Source: Planctomyces sp. (GTDB taxonomy: Bacteria > Planctomycetota > Planctomycetia > Planctomycetales > Planctomycetaceae). From it: DNA of 64,000 bases. The DNA lies in NCBI GenBank assembly GCA_019636235.1, contig JAHBXW010000011.1:98422-162421 (forward strand), in the 5' to 3' direction. The translations under genes and the position numbers were made by a program. The notes beneath the pieces were generated by a model, which ran no database searches, was not told the DNA's origin, and saw only the letters and a list, made by a program, of their open reading frames with translations. This document shows, piece by piece, positions 43,127-51,562 of this stretch. The stretch's first letter is position 1, and every line of letters starts with the position of its first letter.

Positions 43127-44320
43127 TCAGTTGTTTTGCAGATGCTCTTCGAGCTGCCCGAGTCTCCGCAGCGCCTGCCGGACGTCGAGTACGCTGTCAA
43201 ACGGCGCCATCATCGCAATCCAGTTGGCCGACACGGTACGCATCTCGCCTCCTTCGCCGTCGACATCGATCCACGGTCCCCGCGTGTCGATCGTCAGAAA
43301 CTGCAGGAGTTGCTCGGCCTTTTCGAGACTCCCGTCCGTGAGCGTGGCGACATTCAGCAGGACGACGACTCGCGGCGGCTCGACCTGGTCGTTCCGCATT
43401 GCGAGTCGCCCCCGGGACAGCGTGGTCAGTTGCAGTCGCCGGGCCACCTCGCGAAATGCGCAACTCTCGACGGTCAGGCCGTCGGCCACATGCAGATCCA
43501 ACGCGTACTCCAGCTCCGGATCAACATCCGAGGCGGACCAGTCGATCCCATCGCCGCTGATTTCCGAGAGCGTGGACCGCCAGCTCTCTCGCTTGTCGGG
43601 ATCCAGTCGAAGCGTCACGCGCGTCTCCAGCAGCGCGAGCGTCCCAATCAGCGCCTGCGGTTGATTCAGATATACCTCGCGTCCCGAGGCGGCCAGCATC
43701 GCGAGCGCCTGGCGCGCCTGACCATGGACCGTACGGCGGCCGCGGACAGTCAGCCGACCGTTCCGGATCTCCAGCGTCCCCCCTTCTCCGTCCCTCGCTT
43801 CCCAGGGCCCGTCCGTCAGAAATTCAATCCACTCGATCAGCTCGACGTCGGCAATCCCCAGCTGTTGGTGGGTCGCGATGTCATGGTCCGAACGGGAATC
43901 TTGTCGCGCCTCGCGGGCATAGAGCGGCTGAATGGTCACTGTGATTGTTTCGTCGTCCGCGAGGTCCCATTGAATCGCCCATTCGTCCTCGTGCGACTCC
44001 AGCCGCTCCAGAACCGCATAGGCGGGCTGTCCGCTGACGTCGAAAGGCAGCCCGGCGGGCCGGGCGTCGGCGTCCAAGTTCCAATGCAGCAGAACGCCCA
44101 GTCCGGTCGTCTCATGCAGGGCGCGAGCCAGGTCATCGAATGTCCGCACGTTGCCTGACAGGGGCGAGTGCAGCGCCGGCGGATATGCCTGACCTGCATC
44201 GATGCAGACAATCCGGGCCTCGCCGGCCGGCGTCGTCCAGTTCATTTCGCCCGGCTCGGCGGCAACAACGGCCAAGGGCATCAGCAGCAGCGCAAAGAAG
44301 GCGATCTTGTTGGCGCGCAT
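43127..44320 (-). CDS. secreted protein with two STN-like repeat modules
   Basis: 397 residues beginning MRANKIAFFALLLMPLAVVAAE (signal peptide). Internally duplicated. Module 1 ends in LTDGPWEARDGEGGTLE followed by INGRLTVRGR-type text and ALAMLA; module 2 ends in IDTRGPWIDVDGEGGEMR then VSANWIAMM and LRRLGQL. Each is preceded by a segment resembling the secretin/TonB short N-terminal (STN) pattern (LARALHETTGLGVLLHW; FREVARRLQLTTL). This GPW...GEGG...LxV architecture is common in planctomycete secreted proteins and has no proven role. It probably binds a partner in the periplasm. The start ATG 44320 has GGAG six bases earlier. Confidence 0.72.
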   Translation of the reverse strand: MRANKIAFFALLLMPLAVVAAEPGEMNWTTPAGEARIVCIDAGQAYPPALHSPLSGNVRTFDDLARALHETTGLGVLLHWNLDADARPAGLPFDVSGQPAYAVLERLESHEDEWAIQWDLADDETITVTIQPLYAREARQDSRSDHDIATHQQLGIADVELIEWIEFLTDGPWEARDGEGGTLEIRNGRLTVRGRRTVHGQARQALAMLAASGREVYLNQPQALIGTLALLETRVTLRLDPDKRESWRSTLSEISGDGIDWSASDVDPELEYALDLHVADGLTVESCAFREVARRLQLTTLSRGRLAMRNDQVEPPRVVVLLNVATLTDGSLEKAEQLLQFLTIDTRGPWIDVDGEGGEMRTVSANWIAMMAPFDSVLDVRQALRRLGQLEEHLQNN

Positions 44321-44421
44321 CGACATCTCCAGGGAATGGCTGACCCGTATCGCCCGCAACCCGGAAACACCTCAACGCCTGCGGCCCGGCCACGCCACGC
44401 CGACCGCTTGCGCAACTCGTC

Positions 44422-44967
44422 TCACTCCTTCTTCAGCTCCTCAATCACGCCGGCGGCGAGGGTCTCGTTCGGCGAATCGAACCCGAAGGTCGCCTTTACC
44501 ACGCCGTCCTTCGCCACCACGGCCGTGATCACCGCCTCATCGCCGAGCTTCCAGTCCGGCGGCCCGGTCGGATTCTCCGAATAGGCGGCCAGCGACGTGC
44601 GATCGAGCTGCAGCGACCGCTGCGCAAGCGGCAGGTATTCCTGCGTCTTCGTCAGGTCGGCCGTGACCCAAATGGCGACGACCTCGGCTTCGGCCGACGC
44701 CGCGGACAGGTCCTGGTCGATCTGCCGCATCAGCCGCGCGGCGGGACGATCCCACTTCGTGGCCGGGATGAGCAGATAAATCGTCGGCTTCCCTTCCCGC
44801 CGGGCGGGGTAATCGATCGTCTGCCGGGCGAATTCGCCGGTGACGGCCGTCACCTTGAGCGCGGGCACCTTCGTCCCCGGCTCGGGACCCGACTTGATGT
44901 CGGCCGCGACTGCCGCCAAGGGAACCGCGAGCGTCAGAACCACACAGGACAGGCAGGCCGCATGCAT
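44422..44967 (-). CDS. secreted protein of unknown function (thioredoxin-like fold possible)
   Basis: 181 residues. A signal peptide (MHAACLSCVVLTLAVPLAAVAA) is followed by a ~150-residue domain with VPALKVTAVTGEFARQTIDYP, TIYLLIPATKWDRPAARLMRQID and VVAIWVTADLTKTQEYLP. The beta-alpha pattern and the central T-I-Y-L-L-I strand fit a redoxin-like fold, but no active-site Cys pair is present. AAGGAG precedes the ATG. It lies about 100 bases upstream of the STN-repeat gene on the same strand and may be co-expressed with it. Function unknown. Confidence 0.65.
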   Translation of the reverse strand: MHAACLSCVVLTLAVPLAAVAADIKSGPEPGTKVPALKVTAVTGEFARQTIDYPARREGKPTIYLLIPATKWDRPAARLMRQIDQDLSAASAEAEVVAIWVTADLTKTQEYLPLAQRSLQLDRTSLAAYSENPTGPPDWKLGDEAVITAVVAKDGVVKATFGFDSPNETLAAGVIEELKKE

Positions 44968-45118
44968 GACAGGCTCCTTCGACGAGAAACAATGCCGCGA
45001 CCCAGCCCGGCGCCGCAGTTGCCCATTGTGGCCGTGGGCGACTGCGTTTGAGAAGCCCATGTTCCCCGCCCAACAGGATCCCGCCGCGATCGAGCCGCGT
45101 GTTTCATGTCGCGAATTC

Positions 45119-45364
45119 AGCACGCGGTGCGCGCTTCGGCTGTGGGCGTTTCACAACGCCAGCGATTTCCGCGAGGCCGAGCTGCGGGCGGTGAACCTGG
45201 GGGACGACGCGGACACGACGGGGGCCGTCTGCGGCCAGTTGGCCGGCGCCTGCTGGGGAGAGACCGGGATCCCGGGCGAATGGCGGGACGGGCTGGCGCG
45301 GCGGGACCTGATCGAAGGTCCGCTGGGCAAGCTGCTCTCGAGCGCCGCGTCATCGCGGGGGTGA
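45119..45364 (+). pseudogene. 5'-truncated ADP-ribosylglycohydrolase remnant
   Basis: The frame from ~45119 to the stop at 45364 reads as the C-terminal ~80 residues of a DraG-type ADP-ribosylglycohydrolase: CALRLWAFHNASDFREA, then NLGDDADTTGAVCGQLAGA (the late metal-binding Asp motif of the family) and GIPGEWRDGLARRDLIE. The N-terminal half with the first metal site (G-D-x-x-G) is missing: upstream sequence is unrelated and belongs to the promoter region of the minus-strand gene. An in-frame ATG at 45059 could give a ~100-residue product, but it could not fold as an enzyme. So it is a decayed gene fragment or the 3' remnant of a deleted or rearranged copy. Confidence 0.75.
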
Positions 45365-45402
45365 TGGCGGCCGGTGGCGACGCACGATCAGCCAGCCCGC
45401 AA

Positions 45403-46641
45403 TTATCTGTCGATTTCGCCCATCACGATGTCCAGCGAACCGACGATCGACGGAATGTCGGCGATCAGCACCCCTTCGCAGAGCGGGCCGGTCACCGACA
45501 GGTTGCAGAAGCACGAGCTCTTGGCCCGGGCCCGCAGCGGCTCGGCCTGGTCGTTCCCCACGATGTAGAATCCCATCTGCCCCCGGGGGCACTCCGTCTC
45601 CAGGTAGGCCTCGTCCCGCGGCAGCTTGGTATTCATCTTGTAGGGCACGCGGTAGGCGCCCTGTGCCGTCGGGTACTTCGCCAGTCCCTGCCGCACCAGG
45701 CCGATCGACTCCGCCACTTCGCGCATCCGCACGTAGAACCGGCACCAGTTGTCGCCCAGAATCGCCTCGCGCGGCGCGTCCTCGAACGGCGCCACCGGGA
45801 CGTTGAACTCGTACCCCTGGTACATCCGCGTATAGATCGGCTCGCCGTCGCGACGCAGATCGAAGTCCACGCCCGATCCACGCAGCACCGGCCCCGTGCA
45901 GTTGTACGAAATCGCCATCTCCCGCGGCATCACGCCGATCCCGGCCGTCCGCTTGATGAAAATCGAGTTCCGCGTCAGCAGCGTGTGGTACTCGACGATC
46001 CGCTTCTCCAGCCATTCCAGGAACAGCAGCACGGCGTCGGACCACTGCAGCTTCAGGTTTGGGCTGCGACCGGTCAGCGACGCCAGCCCGGGGGGAATCG
46101 TGATCATGCCGGGCAGGTCGTGCGTCGCCCCCCCGATCGTCAGGTAGCTGTAGGTCAGCCGGGCGCCGCAGGCCTCTTCGAACAGGTCCAGGATGATTTC
46201 CCGCTCGCGGAAGGCGTACAGGAACGGGCTGAAGCTCCCCAGGTCCAGTCCGTAAGCCCCCATGCCGACGAGATGGCTGGCGACGCGGTTCAGTTCGGCG
46301 ATGATCAGCCGCAGCGTCATCGCCTTCTCGGGCACTTCGATTTTGAGCAGCTTTTCGAAGGTCAGCGCCATGCCCAGATTCATGTTCATGGCGGCCAGGT
46401 AATCCATCCGGTCCGTGTAGGGGATCCACTGCGGGCCGGCGAGGTTCTCTCCGATCTTCTCCGCGCTGCGGTGCAGGTAGCCGATGTGCGGCGTCGTTTC
46501 GTGCACGACTTCGCCGTCCGTCCGCAGCAGCAGGCGCAGCACGCCATGCGTGCTGGGATGCTGCGGCCCCATGTTGACGAGCATTTCGTCGGTGCGGACG
46601 TCGAATTCGATGACCCGGGGGTCTTGGAGCGTCGTAGACAT
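45403..46641 (-). CDS. nuoD: NADH-quinone oxidoreductase subunit D
   Basis: 412 residues, normal NuoD length. All hallmarks are present: NMGPQHPSTHGVLRL at the start, THDLPGMITIPPG, GVMPREMAISYNCTGPVLRGSG, MPREM, RGQMGFYIVGNDQAEPLRARAKSSCFCNL and the C-terminal GVLIADIPSIVGSLDIVMGEIDR. NuoD is the 49-kDa-type subunit at the quinone-binding site of complex I. Start MSTTLQDPRVIEFDVRTDEMLVN fits homologues. It follows nuoC by 53 bases in the usual C-D order, but no other nuo genes are in the window, so the rest of complex I is encoded elsewhere or further off. Confidence 0.96.
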   Translation of the reverse strand: MSTTLQDPRVIEFDVRTDEMLVNMGPQHPSTHGVLRLLLRTDGEVVHETTPHIGYLHRSAEKIGENLAGPQWIPYTDRMDYLAAMNMNLGMALTFEKLLKIEVPEKAMTLRLIIAELNRVASHLVGMGAYGLDLGSFSPFLYAFREREIILDLFEEACGARLTYSYLTIGGATHDLPGMITIPPGLASLTGRSPNLKLQWSDAVLLFLEWLEKRIVEYHTLLTRNSIFIKRTAGIGVMPREMAISYNCTGPVLRGSGVDFDLRRDGEPIYTRMYQGYEFNVPVAPFEDAPREAILGDNWCRFYVRMREVAESIGLVRQGLAKYPTAQGAYRVPYKMNTKLPRDEAYLETECPRGQMGFYIVGNDQAEPLRARAKSSCFCNLSVTGPLCEGVLIADIPSIVGSLDIVMGEIDR

Positions 46642-46694
46642 ATTCGGTGCGTCAATCGCAAAGAGATCGGATGAAGCCGGCTCCCCCTGGGGCG

Positions 46695-47225
46695 TCACTT
46701 CCCGCGGATGCCATGATACTCGAGCGGGAACTCGTAATCCTTGCGGAGCGGATGGCCGACCCAGTCCTCGACGCACAGGATCCGCACCAGGTTGGGGTGC
46801 CCGGTGAAATTGATCCCCACCAGGTCGTACGCTTCCCGCTCGTGCCAGTCGGCGATGGACCAGATGTGCGCCACGCTGGGGCAGTCCGGAATCTCGCCCG
46901 GCACGTCGTTCTTCCAGCGGGGCAGTTTGACTTTGACCACCAGCCGGCAGCGATGGACGAAGCTGTACAGGTGAAACACCACCTCGAGGTGCGGCTCGTG
47001 GCCGAACTTCGGCGCCTTTTTGGGGTCGGTTTCGAGGTAATCGACCCCGGTCAGGTTCGTCAGCGAATCGAACCGCAGGGCCTCGTCGTCCCGAAGATAC
47101 AGAGCGACCTCATCCCAGCGGGCCGGCGCGACCTCGATCCAGGGATCGGTCGCTGTGGCGTTCAGCCCGGTAATCTGGTCGCCGAACTGCTGAACCAGCC
47201 GGCTGTGAATCTCGTTGATCGTCAC
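46695..47225 (-). CDS. nuoC: NADH-quinone oxidoreductase subunit C
   Basis: About 176 residues with the NuoC (30-kDa subunit) signature near the end: HEREAYDLVGINFTGHPNLVRIL followed by WVGHPLRKDYEFPLEY. The N-terminal half (IHSRLVQQFGDQITGLNATATDPWIEVAP) is the variable region. A GTG at 47225 is chosen because homologous text begins there (VTINEIHSRL); an ATG at 47288 would add 21 Arg/Pro-rich residues that do not look like NuoC. Neither has a strong ribosome site. NuoC lies in the peripheral arm of complex I and contacts NuoD. Confidence 0.88.
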   Translation of the reverse strand: MTINEIHSRLVQQFGDQITGLNATATDPWIEVAPARWDEVALYLRDDEALRFDSLTNLTGVDYLETDPKKAPKFGHEPHLEVVFHLYSFVHRCRLVVKVKLPRWKNDVPGEIPDCPSVAHIWSIADWHEREAYDLVGINFTGHPNLVRILCVEDWVGHPLRKDYEFPLEYHGIRGK

Positions 47226-47597
47226 GGTCGAGAACGGGCGAAAGGAGTCGGGAAAGGGGGCCGCACGCCGCCTCCGCGCACCGGCCATCTGAAGCCCGAA
47301 ACTTTGGCGTGACGGATGGTCGATGTCCAGCCAGTCCGGGGACTTCGGGGCGGCATTCCGAGGGGTGAGACTCGCCGCGAACGCGAGTTCCGCCGAGCTT
47401 CCCGCGATTCCGCGAGCCGCGTCGCCCGCGGCCGCAAAGGCAGGGTCCACTCCGGTCGAACCTCGCGCCGACCGCAGGGCAGGTGAATTTTCCCCACCCC
47501 AGCGATAGGCTGGACGTTCCGGCAGCGGGTCCAACGACCGGGCGGCGGCCGGCGTACTCAGGGTCAGACCGCGCCACCACCAGTCCGGCACTCTCGC
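47226..47597. other. intergenic region between nuoC and ABC ATPase genes
   Basis: 372 bases separating nuoC (minus) from the ABC ATPase (plus). No convincing gene. It may contain the promoters of both; no consensus could be recognised. Confidence 0.5.
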
Positions 47598-48563
47598 ATG
47601 TCGTCCGAAGCCGTCATCACCGTCGACAACGTCTCGCACCTGTTCAAGCAGCACCGCGCGCTGGACGGCATTTCGTTCACGGTCGCGCCGAAGTCGCTGC
47701 ATGGCTTCGTCGGCCCCAACGGCGCCGGGAAGACGACGACCCTGAAGCTGATCTGCACGCTGTTGAAGCCCCAGAACGGCCGCATCGAGGTGTTCGGGCA
47801 CAGCGTTCGGGACGACGTCAAAGCCATCCGTCGCCGCATCGGCTACATGCCCGACCACTTCAGCATGTACAAGCAGATGACGGTTTTCGAATACCTGGAC
47901 TTCTTCGCGGCGGCCTACGGGTTCTCGCTCAAGGACCGGGACCGCATTGTCGCCGACGTGCTGGCCCTGACCGACATGGATGGCCGCAAGGACGACCTGA
48001 TCCAGGGACTGTCCCGCGGCATGCAGCAGCGCGTCAGCCTGGCGCGGGTGCTGGTCAATGACCCCGATCTGCTGCTGCTGGACGAGCCGGCGTCGGGTCT
48101 CGATCCGCGGGCCCGCATCGAGCTGATGGAGATTCTCCGCGAGCTGCGGCGGATGGGCAAAACGATCTTCATCTCCAGCCACATTCTCAGCGAGCTCGCC
48201 GAGCTGTGCGACAGCGTGACGATCGTCGACCGGGGCCGGACCAAGTACTCAGGGCCGATGGACGATCTGCTCGAGCACCAGACGGAGAACCCCGTATACC
48301 GGCTCCGCATCGACACGCGCAACGGGGAAGCCGAGCAGGACGGGCACGCCGACGCGCTCCGGCAGTTGTTGGGCGTCGTCACGGTCGAACCGGTGGAAGG
48401 CCGGCCCGAATACCGCATCGCCATCGACCCGTTGAAAACCAACGCGAACGATCTGCTCCGTGCGCTGCTGGACCGGGGCGTGCCGATCGCGGGCTTCAGC
48501 AAGGACCAGCGGCATCTCAACGAAGCCTTCATGGATCTGACCGAGCGGGGCGTTCGGACCTGA
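47598..48563 (+). CDS. ABC-2 type transporter ATP-binding protein
   Basis: 321 residues. Walker A (GPNGAGKTTT), a Q-loop (GYMPDHFSMYKQMTVFEYLDFF), signature (LSRGMQQRVSLARVL), Walker B (LLLLDEPASGLDP) and H-loop (ISSHILSELAELCD) are all intact. The pattern of GFVGPNGAGKTTTLKLICTLLKP and the additional ~90 C-terminal residues (EPVEGRPEYRIAIDP...) match ABC-2/gliding- or export-type ATPases such as GldA or CcmA. The permease is not adjacent in this window, since the next gene is glucose-6-phosphate isomerase. Confidence 0.9.
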   Translation: MSSEAVITVDNVSHLFKQHRALDGISFTVAPKSLHGFVGPNGAGKTTTLKLICTLLKPQNGRIEVFGHSVRDDVKAIRRRIGYMPDHFSMYKQMTVFEYLDFFAAAYGFSLKDRDRIVADVLALTDMDGRKDDLIQGLSRGMQQRVSLARVLVNDPDLLLLDEPASGLDPRARIELMEILRELRRMGKTIFISSHILSELAELCDSVTIVDRGRTKYSGPMDDLLEHQTENPVYRLRIDTRNGEAEQDGHADALRQLLGVVTVEPVEGRPEYRIAIDPLKTNANDLLRALLDRGVPIAGFSKDQRHLNEAFMDLTERGVRT

Positions 48564-48703
48564 TTCCGCGCACGGGGGAGTGGACGCCCGGTCCGCCGGC
48601 TGCTTCACTAAGTCCGGATTCGCGCGCATCTCCGGCCATCTCTCCCGCAATGGGGAGTTTCCCGTGGGCGGAGGGCGCGGCGCAGGATGATCGGAACACC
48701 GCC

Positions 48704-50110
48704 ATGACCGCCCAGCCGCTGACGTACGATCCCTCCGCCGCCGCTCGCCATCTTCGCCCCGCGGCCCGCGCGGCGCTGGCCCCGGCTCTGGAAGCCGCCC
48801 GCAAAGAGGTCTTCGCGGACGTGGCGCTGCTGGCGTCCGGCAAACCGATCTCCAGCGACAAACAGCCGCTCGACAGCGGGTTCATCGAATGGCCCGCGCG
48901 ATTGCTCCGAGGGGACTTCGACAACCTGCTGACGCGAATTGAGGCCTCCGCCGGCCGGCTCCGCGATTCGATCGACCGCGTGGTCGTTCTGGGGATCGGC
49001 GGTTCATACATGGGTCTGCGGGCGCTGTTCGAGGCGCTCTGCCACCCGTATCACAACGCACTGACCCGCGACGAGCGCGGGGGCGCGCCGACGCTGCACT
49101 TCGAGGGGGACAACCTCGACAACGACGCCGCCTCAGGACTGCTGGACCTGCTGCAGAAACGCTGCCGCGACCCGCGGCACGTGGATCAGCGGTGGGGCAT
49201 TGTCGTCATCAGCAAGTCGGGAGGGACGCTGGAAACGGCCGCCGCCTTCCGGGTGTTCCGCAGCGCGCTGGAGGCGTACTACGGGCCGGAGTCCGACGAA
49301 GCCCGCCGGCTGGTCGTCCCCGTGACTGGCGAGACGGGCAAGCTCCGGGACATCGCCCGGGCCGCGAAATACCCGGACGTGTTCCCGATTCCCGACGGCA
49401 TCGGCGGCCGGTTTTCTGTGCTGACGGCTGTCGGTCTGTATCCCGCGGCCGTTTTGGGAATCGACGTCCGCGCGCTGCTGCAGGGGGCGGCCGACATCAC
49501 CGAGCAATTTCGCACGGCGGCCGCCGGCGACAATCCGGTCCTCGACTACACGGAAATCTGCCACCTCTGCGAGCGCGATCTCGGGCTGGACGTCCGCATC
49601 CTGTCGACCTGGGGCAAGCGGCTGGAAGCCTGCGGGCTGTGGTACGACCAGCTGCTCGCCGAGAGTCTCGGCAAGCATGAGTGTGGCGCGCTCCCGCTGA
49701 CCGTCGTGAATACCCGCGATCTGCACAGCCGCGGGCAACAGCACCAGGAAGGCAAGCGCGACAAGCTGGTGACGAACGTCATCGTCGATCGGCCGTCGCA
49801 GGCGGACGTTCTCGTCCCCTCTGTCCCGCCCGACCGCGATCAGGATCAGTTGAACCGGCTGGCCGGCCGGCCCTTGTCCGCTCTGCTGGCAGCGGCGATC
49901 GCCGGCACCAACCAGGCCTATGCCGACGTCGACCGTCCGACAGCCGACCTGCATCTGCCCAAACTTGACGCTTATGCCGTGGGCCAGTTGCTGCAGATGT
50001 TCATGCTGGCGACGGCGCTCGAGGGCCGGCTCCTGGGCATCAACCCGTACGGGCAGCCGGGCGTCGAGGCCTACAAGAACAACATGGGGCGGATTCTGTA
50101 CGGCGCCTGA
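48704..50110 (+). CDS. pgi: glucose-6-phosphate isomerase
   Basis: 468 residues. PGI signatures are present: VVLGIGGSYMGLRAL, VISKSGGTLETAAAFRVFR (SIS-domain phosphate-binding), PVTGETGKLRDIARAAKY, the catalytic GGRFSVLTAVGLYPAA segment, and NPYGQPGVEAYKNNMGRILYG near the end. It interconverts glucose-6-P and fructose-6-P in glycolysis and gluconeogenesis. ATG 48704 (MTAQPLTYDP) is chosen; an in-frame ATG 54 bases earlier also exists. The length is shorter than E. coli Pgi (549), a size seen in several bacterial lineages. It is 140 bases downstream of the ABC ATPase on the same strand. Confidence 0.92.
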   Translation: MTAQPLTYDPSAAARHLRPAARAALAPALEAARKEVFADVALLASGKPISSDKQPLDSGFIEWPARLLRGDFDNLLTRIEASAGRLRDSIDRVVVLGIGGSYMGLRALFEALCHPYHNALTRDERGGAPTLHFEGDNLDNDAASGLLDLLQKRCRDPRHVDQRWGIVVISKSGGTLETAAAFRVFRSALEAYYGPESDEARRLVVPVTGETGKLRDIARAAKYPDVFPIPDGIGGRFSVLTAVGLYPAAVLGIDVRALLQGAADITEQFRTAAAGDNPVLDYTEICHLCERDLGLDVRILSTWGKRLEACGLWYDQLLAESLGKHECGALPLTVVNTRDLHSRGQQHQEGKRDKLVTNVIVDRPSQADVLVPSVPPDRDQDQLNRLAGRPLSALLAAAIAGTNQAYADVDRPTADLHLPKLDAYAVGQLLQMFMLATALEGRLLGINPYGQPGVEAYKNNMGRILYGA

Positions 50111-50133
50111 ACGGAGCTCGTCGCCGCCGGACG

Positions 50134-51381
50134 TCAATCAGGCAGGAACGGATTCGACTCCGGATCGGCTGCGGTCCAGCCGGGATCCTCCAGCAGTTCG
50201 TCGCTGTCGACGGCCGTCCCGCCCGATTCAGAACCGAAATCCGGCGTGATCACCGGCGCTTCGAACAGCGGGGCCTCCGCGACTTCGTCGTCGGAACTGG
50301 CGGACTCTGGGTCGGCGACTTGTTCTGCGGCCGCGGATTCCGTGGCGGCTGGCGGGGCGGTCGCCCGGGGCGAGGCGTTTGAGGTCGGTTCCGTATCCCG
50401 GCGGGCGGTGCGCGGCCCGTCTCCAGATGCCAGCGACGTGGCGGCAGCCGCGGCGGCGGACAGTGGGGCCGGGGCGCCGGACGACGGTGCGCGGGATGGG
50501 TTCGCTGACGCCTGCGACGCCGAGGCTCCGCTGCGGGCGACCGGAATCACGACGCCCCGGCCGTGTTTCTGCGCCGCGGCGGCGTACACCTGATCCGCCT
50601 GCGGCAGCAGATCTTCAAGCAGGCCGGCCCGGCGCTCATCCGCCGGGTGCGTCGAGAACAGCTCCGGCAGACTGCCGGACTTCGAGCCGCTGAACCGGCG
50701 CCAGAACAGCGGCGCCTCCGAAGGGTCGTAACCCGCCCGGGCCATCAGCATCAGGCCGATCGAGTCCGCTTCCGTTTCGTGCCGGCGGCTGAACGGCAGC
50801 ATGACTCCCAGTTGCGTCCCCGCGCCATACACGGCCAGGATCGCCGTCCGCTTCTGCTCCGATTCCGTTTTCGCGCCCGCGGCCAGCACCTCGCCCAGTG
50901 CGTCGACGACGGCCTGATCGCGCATCCGTTCGCGGCCATGCCGGGCGATCGCGTGCGCGACCTCATGCGACAGCACGACCGCCAGACCGGCTTCGTTTTC
51001 GCAGACCGGCAGCAGCCCTTTGTAGATGGCGACCTTGCCGCCCGGGAGGCAGAACGCATTCTGCGTCGTCCCCGCCAGCACCCGGAACTCCCAGTCGAAA
51101 TCGCGCTGCCCGGACGCGGCGGCGATCCGCTGGCCCACTCGCTGAACGATGGCGTCGTAGTCCGCGCGGGTCGAGGGTCGGGATTGGCTGAGGATTTCCT
51201 GATACGCCTCGGCGCCGAGGCGCAGCTCCTCTTCGTCGGACATGACGAGCACGGGCAGCCGCGAGCCAAAGGCGTTCGTGGCGGCGGACACCAGCGGCGC
51301 ACTGCAGCCCGTGGACAGCGCAGCCGCAACGCCGGCGAGCAGAAGGGACAGCGGCGACAGGCAACTTCGCGGAACAAACAT
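50134..51381 (-). CDS. M48-family metallopeptidase lipoprotein with disordered tail
   Basis: 415 residues. A lipoprotein signal ends at STGC26. The peptidase domain has LSHEVAHAIARHG (H139-E140 and H143 zinc ligands) followed later by HETEADSIGLMLMARAGYDP with the third ligand Glu. Sequence between (GGKVAIYKGLLPVCENEAGLAVV) is the conserved M48 stretch. The last ~150 residues are Ala/Ser/Pro/Glu-rich and probably disordered, an extension not found in BepA/LoiP-type relatives. It probably degrades misfolded outer-membrane or periplasmic proteins. The gene is convergent with pgi and lies 182 bases downstream of a YRxV-repeat gene that has its own terminator. Confidence 0.87.
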   Translation of the reverse strand: MFVPRSCLSPLSLLLAGVAAALSTGCSAPLVSAATNAFGSRLPVLVMSDEEELRLGAEAYQEILSQSRPSTRADYDAIVQRVGQRIAAASGQRDFDWEFRVLAGTTQNAFCLPGGKVAIYKGLLPVCENEAGLAVVLSHEVAHAIARHGRERMRDQAVVDALGEVLAAGAKTESEQKRTAILAVYGAGTQLGVMLPFSRRHETEADSIGLMLMARAGYDPSEAPLFWRRFSGSKSGSLPELFSTHPADERRAGLLEDLLPQADQVYAAAAQKHGRGVVIPVARSGASASQASANPSRAPSSGAPAPLSAAAAAATSLASGDGPRTARRDTEPTSNASPRATAPPAATESAAAEQVADPESASSDDEVAEAPLFEAPVITPDFGSESGGTAVDSDELLEDPGWTAADPESNPFLPD

Positions 51382-51519
51382 CGGCCGGCTCCCCGGGTCA
51401 GGAGGGTGAGTGAGCGGCCTCGTCCGCCAGATTCGGCAAACGAGAAATGGCGTCGGACTGATGCCGACGCCGGAGGGGATCAAGTTCAGCGGGCAGGCAG
51501 CAGGGGGGAGGGAAGAAGT

Positions 51520-51550
51520 GCGTGATCCGCCGGACCGCCTCGGATCACGC
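51520..51550 (-). terminator. rho-independent terminator after the YRxV-repeat gene
   Basis: A 10-base perfect stem (GCGTGATCCG, 51520-51529; CGGATCACGC, 51541-51550) with an 11-base loop, starting 12 bases after the stop of the minus-strand gene at 51563. On the minus strand it is followed by a pyrimidine/T-rich ACTTCTTCCC. It separates the YRxV-repeat gene from the M48 peptidase gene downstream. Confidence 0.65.
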
Positions 51551-51562
51551 GGGGGGCAGGCA

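Noticed and set aside
45106..46674. A 522-codon plus-strand frame covering nuoD
   Set aside because: Antisense to nuoD. Only the separate frame at 45119-45364 (a different reading frame) has a recognisable DraG sequence.
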